This document shows positions 16,952-25,477 of a DNA stretch of 64,000 bases, piece by piece. The stretch's first letter is position 1; each line of letters starts with the position of its first letter. The DNA is from Devosia marina. Lineage in GTDB: Bacteria > Pseudomonadota > Alphaproteobacteria > Rhizobiales > Devosiaceae. The DNA lies in assembly GCF_009758415.1 (NCBI RefSeq), contig NZ_WQRF01000004.1, positions 186,001 through 250,000 on the forward strand, written 5' to 3'. The notes under the pieces are model-generated. The model made no database searches, had not been told where the DNA came from, and saw nothing but the letters and a program-made list of their open reading frames with translations. The translations under genes were made by a program, and so were the position numbers.

Positions 16952-17710
16952 CTACTTGTCAAACAGCGATGGTGCGCTTGGATCAGTGTGCTCGCTAGTA
17001 TCTTTTGCAGCTTCGTCGGCCGCAGCCTTTTCGGCGGCAAGTATCGCTCTGGCCTCCTCACGTGCTGCTAGATACAGCATGACTTGATCGTTTAGTTCGC
17101 CTTCCGGTAGGAGGTCGTAGTCCCCTCTAGACCAAACCTCTGACTCTCGAATGCCAGAAGCATTCTTGGGAAAGAAGAGAAACTCCGCTGGGGAGTCCAT
17201 ATAGTCAGTCAGCGACAGAAACGCATCTTCGCACACAGTGGCCAACAAGCGGCGCTGAGATAGGTTCAACTGGACTTGACTCCATCCGCACACAAAAAGT
17301 GGCACAAAGCGTTCGTGTTCGCGAATCACGGATAACGGCGCTACTGGAACCAAGATCTCCCTAGATACCCTGAACCACTGCTTCTCAAAGCCCACCGAGG
17401 CAAACTTGGGGTACTTGCGATCCCTGTCATATTCAAAGAAGGCGTCGACCAGCCCCCTGTTCTGATCCCTTCCTGCGGGCGCGCCAGAGCGTTGAGTGAT
17501 CGCAACCGCCGTTTCGTAGTCTATGCCCAGAGCCAAACGGTCCCGTATGGCAGACGATCCTGTTTGGTAGGTGAATCGAGGCATGCCGCGCACGAATGAC
17601 AGAATTGATCTTGTCGTTTCCGGTTGTGTGCTTCGCACGAAGCGCACCCAGTTGTGACTTGAAGGAGGACGATCCAACTTCGTAAGTGCTTTACTCAAGT
17701 CTACTGGCAT
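16952..17710 (-). CDS. Unrecognised 252-aa protein coupled to a Panacea antitoxin; candidate toxin
   Basis: I do not recognise a family. It is soluble, with no signal or membrane helix; a basic N-terminal third (KALTKLDRPPSSHNWVRFVR), a central beta-rich region (VPVAPLSVIREHERFVPLFVCGW), an Ala/Glu-rich helix near the end (AAREEARAILAAEKAAADEAAK), and the C-terminus PSLFDK, which resembles the tail of a beta-clamp-binding motif (consensus Q-x-[S/D]LF) but lacks the Gln. ATG 17710 overlaps the stop of the Panacea/SocA-domain gene by one base (TGATG), so the two are translationally coupled. In Caulobacter a SocA-domain antitoxin controls SocB, a toxin that binds the sliding clamp; Panacea proteins pair with many toxin folds. 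G+C is near 50%, well below neighbours, pointing to transfer. Confidence 0.6.
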   Translation of the reverse strand: MPVDLSKALTKLDRPPSSHNWVRFVRSTQPETTRSILSFVRGMPRFTYQTGSSAIRDRLALGIDYETAVAITQRSGAPAGRDQNRGLVDAFFEYDRDRKYPKFASVGFEKQWFRVSREILVPVAPLSVIREHERFVPLFVCGWSQVQLNLSQRRLLATVCEDAFLSLTDYMDSPAEFLFFPKNASGIRESEVWSRGDYDLLPEGELNDQVMLYLAAREEARAILAAEKAAADEAAKDTSEHTDPSAPSLFDK

Positions 17711-18198
17711 CAGTGTCTCCAGCCTTCTCTAAGCCACGCCAATATAGATTCGTTTGAGATACGCATTGATGCGTTAGTCACAGTCTCATGATTCCAAGCT
17801 CGATCCCAAGGGCCACCCTCAACATGAGATTCAGCCCGCATAGCACTTGCCGACAACGCAGAGTATTTGCGCACCAATGGCCGCAGCATAGCGATCATTT
17901 CAGGTGGCAACTCGGCGACAACCACTTCTACTTCGCCTGTTCGCGGACTTATCGCGGTTGCGCGACCCGAGACTGGCCTTTCGCCATATGCTTTGAATTG
18001 GGAATAGAGTTCACGAAAAACTGGTCCATGTTCCCACGCCTCGATCTTTGCAGTAACAAGTGGTCGCTCTGTTAGGGCGAGTACATCAACATGCAAAAAG
18101 TAGACGAGCTTGTTGATTTGCATGTTGGAGAGGGCGCGCCCCTCTTCCGCTGCCAAATCAAGCGCCAGATTAGCAATAGCTCGTACATCGTAGGCCAC
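17710..18198 (-). CDS. Panacea / SocA-domain (DUF4065) antitoxin-like protein
   Basis: A 162-residue protein of the DUF4065/Panacea family: VRAIANLALDLAAEEGRALSNMQINKLVYFLHVDVL (family: IANYFI-L---EG--IT-LKLQKLLYY-), then AKIEAWEHGPVFRELYSQFKAYGERPV (family: E-W-YGPV-P-VY--FK-YG) and the C-terminal ESHVEGGPWDRAW. The start is taken as GTG 18198 after GGATAGGTTGGATT. The longer open frame to 18408 was rejected because it would translate the intergenic repeat. SocA is a ClpXP adaptor-type antitoxin, while Panacea domains in general neutralise diverse toxins by direct binding. It lies first, its stop overlapping the start of the 252-aa partner. Confidence 0.82.
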   Translation of the reverse strand: MAYDVRAIANLALDLAAEEGRALSNMQINKLVYFLHVDVLALTERPLVTAKIEAWEHGPVFRELYSQFKAYGERPVSGRATAISPRTGEVEVVVAELPPEMIAMLRPLVRKYSALSASAMRAESHVEGGPWDRAWNHETVTNASMRISNESILAWLREGWRH

Positions 18199-18287
18199 AA
18201 TCCAACCTATCCGTTTTCGATTTGTTCCGCAATGGTTGACCTGTTGGGAGCCGACAAATCCACAGGTGAAACTCGAGTAGGTATTGA

Positions 18288-18475
18288 GTGCACCCCCACC
18301 CGACCTCCCCTGATAGGGGGAGGGGTAGATTGAGTGCTTTGCGCGTTTGGCGTCCTGGCCGGCGTAAGGTCCCTGTTTGAAGGACCTTGGATGTTTCGGG
18401 GCTTTCACTGATACGGCTGCATCCCCGATGCGCTCCTCCCCCTATCAGGGGGAGGCTGGGTGGGGGTATCCGCTA
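18288..18475 (+). repeat. Mosaic intergenic repeat, type 1 (copy c, arms only)
   Basis: Outer arms CACCCCCACCCGACCTCCCC and GGCTGGGTGGGGGTATCC are inverted repeats; inner GGATAGGGGGAGGGG-like halves and GATGCGCTCCTCCCCCTATC are present. Neither core hairpin is seen. It overlaps the end of the DUF559 gene by three bases and lies upstream of the Panacea gene. Confidence 0.65.
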
Positions 18476-18832
18476 AGACTCTTTGTCCGGCTTACCCAAG
18501 ACCTCCATCAATATAGCAAACACCCCCTCGCCCCGCTGCATGACATCCGCATTGGTGAAGCGCAGCACGCGGTAGCCGCGCCCGGCCAAATACGCCGTCC
18601 GCTGCGCGTCGTGCGCTATACCGGCATCGGAATAATGCGTGTCGCCATCGATCTCGACGACGAGCTTTCGGCTCTTGCAAACAAAGTCCGCTACATATGG
18701 ACCGATGGGCGCCTGCCGCCGCCAATGCAGGCCGCCCGCATCGCGCCAGGCCCGGATCAGCGCCCAGAAGCGGCGTTCGGGCAGGGTCTGTTCCTGCTGC
18801 AGCTTACGGGCAAAGGTAACGGGATCGGCCAT
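18473..18832 (-). CDS. DUF559-domain endonuclease-like protein
   Basis: A 119-residue protein of the DUF559 family, related to the very-short-patch-repair endonuclease fold (PD-(D/E)XK-like). Seen: TFARKLQQEQTLPERRFWALIR (family: RAR-LR---T-AE--LW--LR), FRRQAPIGPYVADFVC-like stretch (RRQAPIGPYVADFVCKSRKLVVEIDGDTH), with Asp in ADFVC and Glu in VVEIDG as likely metal ligands, then DAQRTAYLAGRGYRVLRFTNADV. ATG 18832 is chosen; the 20 upstream residues are not conserved. Family members are common, single-copy accessory genes whose biological target is unknown. It lies between repeats next to the Panacea module. Confidence 0.85.
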   Translation of the reverse strand: MADPVTFARKLQQEQTLPERRFWALIRAWRDAGGLHWRRQAPIGPYVADFVCKSRKLVVEIDGDTHYSDAGIAHDAQRTAYLAGRGYRVLRFTNADVMQRGEGVFAILMEVLGKPDKES

Positions 18833-18873
18833 GGGTCTCCTTGGCAAGCTTAACATCGTGGTTGTGGAAGAGC

Positions 18874-19101
18874 TCCCCCACCCGGCCTCCACCTAAAGAA
18901 AGGGGGGGGTGAAAGGGGGCCTTGCAGCTATTGGGACTTTCCACAGGGTCTGGAGCGTTCACCAATGTCACGCCAACCCGATGCGTCCCTCTCCCTATCA
19001 GGGCTTCGAGCCGTCCCGCAGGGCAAATCTCTCCGGCGGGGAGATTTGAGGCAAGAAGGCCATGAGAGCTGCGCTCGAATGGAAGTTGGGTGGGGGTACC
19101 C
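18874..19101 (+). repeat. Mosaic intergenic repeat, type 1 (copy d)
   Basis: Carries outer arms (CTCCCCCACCCGGCC and GTTGGGTGGGGGTACC), GATGCGTCCCTCTCCCTATC, GCTTCGAGCCGTCCCGCAGG, hairpin AAATCTCTCC-GGC-GGGGAGATTT, and at 19060-19082 the hairpin CCAT-GA-GAGC-TGC-GCTC-GA-ATGG. Relative to copy b, the inner stem GCGC/GCGC has become GAGC/GCTC (compensatory) with both GA steps conserved. Confidence 0.75.
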
Positions 19102-19133
19102 CCCTTCAAAAAAACGCACCAACTCAAAAGTAA

Positions 19134-19376
19134 TCCCCGCCCCTCCATCATTCCCCATAATCGCCCCATCACTCCCGCGGCGGACGGACTGCAGCGAACT
19201 TTTGCGGGGGGAGCCGGTTGGGTGCTGGGTCGCTCCAGGACCTGCCTGCGGGTCGGTCACCTTGCGACGAGCGATCAAAAGGGACCACGATGCGCAGGAG
19301 AAACCCGGCGTTCCGAGGCGGCGACGTCTCTATTCCTTAGTTTTACTGAGACGCACGCGCCTCGGAACACGTCCAA
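19134..19376 (-). repeat. Structured repeat, type 2 (uninterrupted copy)
   Basis: About 240 bases closely matching 44500-44812. Shared blocks on the plus strand: GGACTGCAGCGAAC, TTGCGACGAGCGATCAA, CAGGAGAAACCCG, GGCGGCGACGTCTC and TTAGTTTTACTGAGACGCAC. Read on the minus strand, it begins with CCGAGGC ... GCGTGCGTCTC, loop AGTAAAACTAA..., GAGACGTCGC ... GCCTCGG, a long hairpin. Both copies sit about 57 bases downstream of a minus-strand gene stop (here selO). No gene family is encoded. 18893-19434 is otherwise without genes. Confidence 0.7.
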
Positions 19377-19434
19377 TGCAAAACCGGAGGCCGCAGGGTC
19401 GACCGGCGCTTCGACATGCCAGAGTTTCAGCCCC

Positions 19435-20844
19435 TCACGGCACCACCCCATAGGCAGTCCGCATCTGGGCGATTTCCTCGCGGGCCGTGGCGAACGGACG
19501 CCAGTCATCGGCCTCGGCAATCGGGGCCCAGATGGCTTCCACCTCGTCGATCAGCATGGTGCGTGGTGTGCGGCGAGCAAAGTAGGGGTGATCGAGATTT
19601 ACGTCGTCGGCCGGGCCATAGGCCTCCATCAAATCGGCGACGGGTCGGAAGGCCTCGCTGGCATAGTGGTCGGCGGCGGGGCTTCGGGCCGCCCGCGCGC
19701 TGCTCAGGGCGCCGCCGCGCCAATCGAAAAAGAACTGCTCATAGGGCGCCTTGCTGGCCGAAAGAAAGCCGAACAGGGCAGTGACAAAGGCGCCATCCTG
19801 TTCCACGTCGCGCGGTTCAAGGCCCAGCCGGCGCAGGATCTGGCGCGGCAACTGCTCCCGGAACACCGGCCAGACCGTGTTGAGCGCCGGCTCCAGCGCC
19901 GCGATGGAGGAGAGCGGCAGGAGGCATTCGGCCAGCCGAGTCAGGTTCCAGGCCAGGGTGTCGGGCTGGCGGCCAAAGGCATAAAGCCCGGTCTCGTCGA
20001 AATAGGCGGCGGTGAAGTCCGGATCATAGGCCGGCAGGAAGCGCCAGGGGCCATAGTCAAAACTCTCGCCGGTGATGTTGATATTGTCGGTGTTGAGCAC
20101 GCCATGCACAAAGCCGGCGGCGGTCCATTGCGCGCCAAGCCGGGCCACCTCGGCCACCACCGCTTCGAGCAGGGCGACGGCTTTATCCCCGGCCCCGGCC
20201 AGGGCGGGATAATAGTGGGCGATGCAGTAGTCGACGAGGCGGTTTAGGTTTTCGGTATCTTCGAGATAGGCCAGGCGCTGGAAGGTGCCGATGCGGATAT
20301 GGCTATGGCTGAGGCGCGTCAGCACCGCCGAGCGGGTGGGCGAGGGTTCGTCGCCGCGCCAGAGCTGTTCGCCGGTTTCCACCAGCGCGAAGCTTTTGGA
20401 GGTATAAACGCCCAGCGCCTCGAGCATTTCGCTGGCCAGCACCTCGCGCACCCCACCCTTGAGCGTCAAGCGACCGTCCCCGCCACGCGACCAGGGGGTC
20501 TTGCCCGACCCCTTGGTGCCGAAATCGAGCAGGCGCCGGTCGACCGGGTCGATGCATTGGGCGAAGAGGAACCCGCGCCCGTCGCCGAGTTCCGGATTAT
20601 AGGATCGGAACTGGTGGCCGTGATAGCGCAGCGCCAGCGGTTCGGGAAACGAGCCCGGCAGCGGATCGAAGCGGCCGAAATGGCGGAGCCAGCCGGCCTC
20701 GTCCAGACCCCCCAGGCCAATGCGGTCGGCCCAGCGCTGGTCGCGGTGGCGCAACAGGGTCTGCGGAAAATCGGCCGGCGCGACGGGGTCGAAAAAGGCG
20801 TCGCCCAGCTCCTGGTGAGCTTGGGAGGGGGTGAATCTGGTCAT
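19435..20844 (-). CDS. selO: Protein adenylyltransferase SelO (YdiU/UPF0061)
   Basis: A 469-residue pseudokinase-fold enzyme that transfers AMP from ATP to Ser/Thr/Tyr of target proteins (AMPylation), linked to redox homeostasis in E. coli. Landmarks: LALRYHGHQFRSYNPELGDGRGFLFAQ (Gly-rich), GTKGSGKTPWSRGGDGRLTLKGGVREVLASEML (ATP-site Lys, Arg), TGEQLWRGDEPSPTRSAVLTRLSHSHIRIGTFQ, HGVLNTDNINITGESFDYGPWRFLPAYDP (metal Asn and Asp), LYAFGRQPDTLAWNLTRLAECL. No selenocysteine or late Cys is present, as in many bacterial members. Length matches E. coli YdiU (478). Monocistronic; a type 2 repeat lies past its 3' end. Confidence 0.94.
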   Translation of the reverse strand: MTRFTPSQAHQELGDAFFDPVAPADFPQTLLRHRDQRWADRIGLGGLDEAGWLRHFGRFDPLPGSFPEPLALRYHGHQFRSYNPELGDGRGFLFAQCIDPVDRRLLDFGTKGSGKTPWSRGGDGRLTLKGGVREVLASEMLEALGVYTSKSFALVETGEQLWRGDEPSPTRSAVLTRLSHSHIRIGTFQRLAYLEDTENLNRLVDYCIAHYYPALAGAGDKAVALLEAVVAEVARLGAQWTAAGFVHGVLNTDNINITGESFDYGPWRFLPAYDPDFTAAYFDETGLYAFGRQPDTLAWNLTRLAECLLPLSSIAALEPALNTVWPVFREQLPRQILRRLGLEPRDVEQDGAFVTALFGFLSASKAPYEQFFFDWRGGALSSARAARSPAADHYASEAFRPVADLMEAYGPADDVNLDHPYFARRTPRTMLIDEVEAIWAPIAEADDWRPFATAREEIAQMRTAYGVVP

Positions 20845-20948
20845 GTCTGGCCAACGTTATCAGAGCGCATTTGTTTCGTCGCCAATGCAACCCGGCCCTG
20901 CGCCGGCCCGGCTGGCGATTTGGCGCAAATCGGCCTATAGACAGGCAA

Positions 20949-21644
20949 ATGAACACTGCATCTCTCGCCACCCCCGCCGTCATCCGCCTGGCCCCGTTCG
21001 AGGCCGCCATTTTCGACATGGATGGCACCCTGCTCGATACCGAAGCGGTGTTCCGCGACATTGTTTTCGATGTCTGCACCGAGCTGGGGTTTGAAATGAC
21101 CCATGATGTGCACAGCGCCATGGTGGGGTCGAGCCATGAACGCACCAACCAGCTTTTGATCGAAGCCTATGGGGTGGCGTTTCCCTATGCGATGTTCGAC
21201 GAGAAGTGCCGCGTCACCATGCGCGAGCGCAGCCATGCCGGCGTGCCGGTCAAGCCCGGCGCCAAGGCGTTCATCTCCGAACTGCGTGCGCGTGGCATCC
21301 CCACGGCCGTTGCCACCTCCTCACGCAATCCGCATGCCGAACATCACCTGAGCGCCGCGGGTCTGCTCGACCTGTTCGAGACCGTGGTGACGCGCGACGA
21401 TGTGGTCAATCCCAAGCCCCATCCGGAACCCTACCTGATGGCTGCCGAACGGCTGGGCGTCGATCCAACCCGATGCCTGGCGCTGGAAGACAGCCATTCG
21501 GGGGTGCATGCCGCCCATGCCGCGGGCATGCAGACGGTGATGGTGCCCGATCTGGTCGGCCCCAATGAGGCCATCCACGCCCTGGGCATTTCCATCATGG
21601 AAAGCCTCGTGCATGTGCATATGGCTGCCTTCGAGCGCGACTGA
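20949..21644 (+). CDS. HAD-superfamily phosphatase (beta-phosphoglucomutase-like)
   Basis: A 231-residue haloacid-dehalogenase hydrolase, subclass I. Motif I is FDMDGTLLDTE (nucleophile and acid/base Asp), motif II Thr/Ser in AVATSSRN, motif III Lys and motif IV in VVNPKPHPEPYLMAAERLGV then CLALEDSHSGVHAAHAAGM. This layout is of the CbbY/PGMB/YniC group: phosphatases of sugar phosphates or beta-phosphoglucomutase. Start is ATG 20949 (MNTASLATP); the 26 upstream residues are poorly supported. The gene stands alone, so the substrate cannot be inferred. Confidence 0.88.
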   Translation: MNTASLATPAVIRLAPFEAAIFDMDGTLLDTEAVFRDIVFDVCTELGFEMTHDVHSAMVGSSHERTNQLLIEAYGVAFPYAMFDEKCRVTMRERSHAGVPVKPGAKAFISELRARGIPTAVATSSRNPHAEHHLSAAGLLDLFETVVTRDDVVNPKPHPEPYLMAAERLGVDPTRCLALEDSHSGVHAAHAAGMQTVMVPDLVGPNEAIHALGISIMESLVHVHMAAFERD

Positions 21645-21773
21645 GCGGCAACACTTCTGAACAAAAATTAACCATCCGCGTAAATCGATAAAGCTTTATC
21701 CAATCGGGTAAGGCCGCGTTCAGCACGCCAAAAACTACGAAAAAACAGGGGTTTCCCTGGGTTCACGGGGGCG

Positions 21774-21788
21774 TTAACTCTGCCTTAA
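21774..21788. promoter_or_regulatory. CtrA-type binding site upstream of the wall hydrolase
   Basis: TTAA-CTCTGCC-TTAA is an exact TTAA-N7-TTAA CtrA full site. The 300-base gap 21645-21945 also has two half-like sites: TTAACCATCCG then CGTAA at about 21668, and, on the minus strand, TTAACCATAACCGTTA at about 21797-21812. The gap is A+T-rich and holds no other gene. Cell-cycle control of the hydrolase at 21946 is inference. Confidence 0.5.
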
Positions 21789-21945
21789 GTCGCTAACGGT
21801 TATGGTTAACCAGCCGTAAATTTCGACTTCCATCCCGTGGCCAGCTTGTCTAGTGTGCCGCCCGGGAAGTGCAGGGACCTTTGATGGTCCTGGATTCTAG
21901 AAGGCCTGCCGGAAGACCGGACAGGCCCAAGGGTAAGGACCGGGC

Positions 21946-22833
21946 ATGCAGTTTGGCTGGCAACAGAAAATAGCGCGTGCCGTTTCGCCCATGTTGGCGA
22001 TTGGTGCTGCTGCACTGGTTCTGTTCGTCACCCTCTCGCCTGCCCATGCCGAGACCGATATTTTCCCCCGGGTCATGCCTGAAGAGATCAGCGCCCTGCG
22101 TGAACAGGCTGCGCTGGGCGCAACGGCCACGCCGCTGGAGCCGGGCCAGCAGAAGCTGACACCGGCCCTGCTCGCCAATTACATCGAACGCCAGCAGCAA
22201 TTGCGTTCGGTCGAGGTGACGCTGGGCGGCCCCCAGCCCGCTCTGACCGATGATCTGTTGATGAGCTATATCAGCCGTGGCTCACTGGCCGGCAGCAACA
22301 CCGCGCTCTCGGCCATTGCCAGCTTTACCGCGCCCGTGCAGCGTTCCGCGCCTTCGGTGTCTGCCGATCTGCTCTCGGACTATATCTCGAATGGCTATCA
22401 GCCAACCGCCAAGCGCGTCGAATATGCCAATAAGGAGCGTGAGTGTCTGGCCCAGGCCATCTATCACGAAGCCCGCGGGGAAACTGCGACCGGCCAGAGA
22501 GCTGTGGCCAATGTGATCGTCAATCGCGCCCGCTCATCGAAATTCCCTGGCTCGCTCTGCGGGGTCATCTATCAAAATGCCGACAAGGGCCGTTATCGCT
22601 GCCAGTTCACCTTTGCCTGTGACGGCCGCGACGACACGCCGGGCGAACGCCGCGCCTGGGCGCGCTCGATGGACCTGGCCAACAAGATCTATGCCGAATT
22701 CGCCCTGGGCGAGGAGATCGGCGTCGTGCCCGGCTCAACGCTCTATTATCACACCACGGCAGTCCATCCGTCCTGGGCCAATACCTTCGCCCGCGTTGCC
22801 GTGGTCGACAGCCACATCTTCTACGCCCCCTGA
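21946..22833 (+). CDS. Cell wall hydrolase, SleB/CwlJ type
   Basis: A 295-residue exported peptidoglycan hydrolase. Residues about 1-36 form a signal peptide or anchor (basic start, hydrophobic stretch, ending SPAHA). A roughly 120-residue low-complexity linker has three TPALLANYI / TDDLLMSYI / SADLLSDYI-like repeats. The C-terminal Hydrolase_2 domain runs from ECLAQAIYHEARGE (catalytic Glu) through GQRAVANVIVNRARSSKFPGSLCGVIYQ, CQFTFACDG and YYHTTAVHPSWA to the end. In alphaproteobacteria these SleB-like enzymes act on septal or general wall turnover, not spores. CtrA-like sites upstream suggest cell-cycle timing. Confidence 0.88.
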   Translation: MQFGWQQKIARAVSPMLAIGAAALVLFVTLSPAHAETDIFPRVMPEEISALREQAALGATATPLEPGQQKLTPALLANYIERQQQLRSVEVTLGGPQPALTDDLLMSYISRGSLAGSNTALSAIASFTAPVQRSAPSVSADLLSDYISNGYQPTAKRVEYANKERECLAQAIYHEARGETATGQRAVANVIVNRARSSKFPGSLCGVIYQNADKGRYRCQFTFACDGRDDTPGERRAWARSMDLANKIYAEFALGEEIGVVPGSTLYYHTTAVHPSWANTFARVAVVDSHIFYAP

Positions 22834-22860
22834 TCGGACCGCATCGGGCCTGGCATGAAA

Positions 22861-22881
22861 AAGGGCGCCAGCGGCGCCCTT
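22861..22881. terminator. Bidirectional rho-independent terminator between the wall hydrolase and pckA
   Basis: AAGGGCGCC-AGC-GGCGCCCTT followed by CCTGTTTT on plus and preceded by GAAA on minus: a 9-bp stem between convergent genes. Confidence 0.8.
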
Positions 22882-22897
22882 CCTGTTTTGGAGTCGC

Positions 22898-24490
22898 CTA
22901 TTCGGCGGCCATTTGCAGGCTTGGCCCAGCAGCCGCATTGGCCTCTGGCCCGAACTTCTCGAAGTTCCTGCGGAACAGCGACACCAGCTTTGCCGCCTGG
23001 GCGTCATAGGCATCGCCATCGGCCCAGCACTGGCGCGGATCCAGCAGGCGCTCTTCCACGCCCGGCACGCTCATCGGCACCTCGAAGCCGAACAGCGGGT
23101 CGAACCGCATATCGACGTTGTCGAGCTCGCCGTCCAATGCCGCGCTCAGCAGGCGTCGAGTGGAAGCAATGTCGATGCGCTTGCCCACCCCATAGGCGCC
23201 GCCGATCCAGCCGGTATTGAGCAGCCAGGCCTGCGCCCCGCTCTTGCGAAGCCGTTCGGCCAGCATCTGGCCATAGACCGTGGGATGAAGCGGCATGAAG
23301 GGGGCACCGAAACAGGCCGAGAAAGTCGCCTGCGGTTCGGTGACGCCGCGTTCGGTACCAGCGACCTTGGCGGTATAGCCCGACAGGAAGTGATAAACCG
23401 CCTGATCGGGCGAGAGCCGCGCCAATGGCGGCAGGACGCCGAAGGCATCGGCGGTCAGGAACACCACGGTTTTCGGCGTGCCGCCCACGCTGCCCCGGGC
23501 GATCGAGGGCAGTACATCAATGGGATAGGCCGCGCGGGTGTTTTCGGTCAGTGAGACATCTTCGAACAGGGGTGCGTTGGCATCGTCGAGCACCACATTT
23601 TCCAGAACGGTGCCGAAGCGGCGCGTCGCGGCAAAGATTTCCGGCTCGGCCTTGGCCGAGAGATTGACCGTCTTGGCGTAGCATCCGCCTTCGAGATTGA
23701 AGACACCATTGTCGCTCCAGCCATGCTCGTCGTCGCCGATCAGCGGGCGCTTTGAGTCGTTGGACAGGGTGGTCTTGCCGGTGCCCGACAGGCCGAAGAA
23801 AAGCGCCGCCTCGCCCTCAGGTCCGAGATTGGCCGAGCAATGCATGGGCAGGACGCCCTGCCCGGGGGCGTGAAAATTGAACAGCGAGAACACGCTCTTC
23901 TTGATCTCGCCGGCATAACGGGTGCCCGCGATCAGGACGATATTGCGGCTCATGTCGAGCGCGATCACCGTTTCGCTGCGGCAACCATGGCGCGCCGGGT
24001 CGGCCTGGAACAGGGGCGCGTGAATGATGGTCACGGGGACGGCATCTTCTGACCGGGCGATATTCTCGCCGGGCCGGATCAGCAGATTGCGGATGAACAG
24101 CGCATGCCAGGCGCTGGGGGTCAGAACGGTTACGTCATATTGGTGCGCGGGATCAGCTCCGGCCAGCAGGTCCTGGCGGCAGAGGGCCTGCCCGGCCAGA
24201 TGCGCTGTGATATCGCCCAGCAGCACATCGAACTGGTCCGGGCCGATGGCGCCCGAATTGTCCCACCAGACGCGATCCTGGGTCAGGTGATCGCGCACGA
24301 TGAACTTGTCCTTGGGCGAGCGCCCGGTAAAGGCGCCGGTTTCCACCACCAGGGCGCCGTCCCTGGTCAGGCGCGCCCCGCCCTGCCCAATGGCTGCGGC
24401 AACCAGTGCCGGGGCTATGGCGTTATCGCTTAGCGCACTTGCCGCTGCGGCAAGGCGGTTCCGCAGATGGTTGTGATCGAAGCCGGGCAT
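22898..24490 (-). CDS. pckA: Phosphoenolpyruvate carboxykinase (ATP)
   Basis: Gluconeogenic enzyme: oxaloacetate + ATP to PEP + CO2 + ADP. 530 residues, typical. Motifs: [14 protein letters not shown] (substrate Arg), [27 protein letters not shown] (P-loop with kinase-1a), [26 protein letters not shown] (metal Asp, kinase-2), [33 protein letters not shown], and [21 protein letters not shown]. Divergent from chvI; in Hyphomicrobiales pckA is always beside chvIG and in several species ChvI activates it. The 262-base divergent region contains no gene and should hold both promoters. Confidence 0.96.
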   Translation of the reverse strand: MPGFDHNHLRNRLAAAASALSDNAIAPALVAAAIGQGGARLTRDGALVVETGAFTGRSPKDKFIVRDHLTQDRVWWDNSGAIGPDQFDVLLGDITAHLAGQALCRQDLLAGADPAHQYDVTVLTPSAWHALFIRNLLIRPGENIARSEDAVPVTIIHAPLFQADPARHGCRSETVIALDMSRNIVLIAGTRYAGEIKKSVFSLFNFHAPGQGVLPMHCSANLGPEGEAALFFGLSGTGKTTLSNDSKRPLIGDDEHGWSDNGVFNLEGGCYAKTVNLSAKAEPEIFAATRRFGTVLENVVLDDANAPLFEDVSLTENTRAAYPIDVLPSIARGSVGGTPKTVVFLTADAFGVLPPLARLSPDQAVYHFLSGYTAKVAGTERGVTEPQATFSACFGAPFMPLHPTVYGQMLAERLRKSGAQAWLLNTGWIGGAYGVGKRIDIASTRRLLSAALDGELDNVDMRFDPLFGFEVPMSVPGVEERLLDPRQCWADGDAYDAQAAKLVSLFRRNFEKFGPEANAAAGPSLQMAAE

Positions 24491-24752
24491 AATGTCTTAC
24501 TCTCCACGCGGCCGCCCGATGCGTCTGGCGGCGTCTGGAGAGCAAAATAGGGGGGTGGTGCGGCGGCCAACATCCCGAAATCGGTCGTACGACGGAAGTT
24601 GGATGATGCCGAATCATGCAGCCAAGACTGGCGCAATGCAGGCGCGCGCCTTATTTAATACGTAATTGTCGCCTGCAAAGTCGCTCAACCGGCCCATCCA
24701 GGATTGTATGGAGCTGCACACAGAGCCTGCGTCACGAGAAGAAAGGCAGCTT

Positions 24753-25469
24753 ATGCCAAAGATCGCCCTGGTGGACGATGACCGCAATATCCTCACCTCC
24801 GTGTCCCTGACCCTGGAAGCGGAGGGGTATCAGGTCGCCACCTATACCGACGGCGCCTCGGGCCTTGAGGGATTGACCACCGACAAGCCCGACCTTGCCA
24901 TTCTCGATATCAAGATGCCGCGCATGGACGGCATGGAACTGCTGCGCCGCCTGCGGCAGAAATCCGATGTGCCGGTGATCTTTCTCACCTCCAAGGATGA
25001 GGAAATCGACGAGCTGTTCGGCCTCAAGATGGGTGCCGACGACTTCATCACCAAGCCATTCAGCCAGCGGCTGCTGGTCGAGCGCGTCAAGGCCATCCTG
25101 CGCCGGTCGGCCCCGCGCGATCCTTCTGCAGCCGGCGCGAGCGGCGCCGAGGCCTCGCCCAGCAAGGCCCTGATCGAGCGCGGCGCGCTGGTGATGGACG
25201 AAGAACGCCATACCTGCACCTGGAAAGGCCAGCGCGTGACCCTGACGGTCACCGAATTCCTGATCCTGCAGGCGCTGGCGCTGCGGCCGGGCGTCGTCAA
25301 GTCGCGCAATGCGCTGATGGATGCCGCCTATGACGATCAGGTCTATGTCGATGACCGGACCATTGACAGCCACATCAAGCGCCTGCGCAAGAAGTTCAAG
25401 GCGACCGATGACGACTTCGAGATGATCGAAACGCTCTATGGCGTCGGTTATCGCTTCAAGGAGCAGTAA
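24753..25469 (+). CDS. chvI: Response regulator ChvI (OmpR family)
   Basis: 238-residue OmpR-type regulator of the ChvG-ChvI acid/envelope-stress system. Start ATG 24753 ([13 protein letters not shown]) follows GAGAAGAAAGG. Receiver at residues 1-120: acidic pocket VDDD, phospho-acceptor Asp52 in [20 protein letters not shown], and [15 protein letters not shown]. An Ala/Ser-rich linker (about 125-145) leads to the winged helix, with [14 protein letters not shown] and [18 protein letters not shown]. Nearly identical in its core to Agrobacterium/Sinorhizobium ChvI. In those species it controls succinoglycan, motility, acid response and pckA. Eight bases separate it from chvG. Confidence 0.95.
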   Translation: MPKIALVDDDRNILTSVSLTLEAEGYQVATYTDGASGLEGLTTDKPDLAILDIKMPRMDGMELLRRLRQKSDVPVIFLTSKDEEIDELFGLKMGADDFITKPFSQRLLVERVKAILRRSAPRDPSAAGASGAEASPSKALIERGALVMDEERHTCTWKGQRVTLTVTEFLILQALALRPGVVKSRNALMDAAYDDQVYVDDRTIDSHIKRLRKKFKATDDDFEMIETLYGVGYRFKEQ

Positions 25470-25477
25470 GGACCTTC

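Noticed and set aside
17710..18408. A 232-residue version of the Panacea protein
   Set aside because: Its first 70 residues translate the type 1 repeat and have no family similarity; GTG 18198 with a ribosome binding site gives the normal length.
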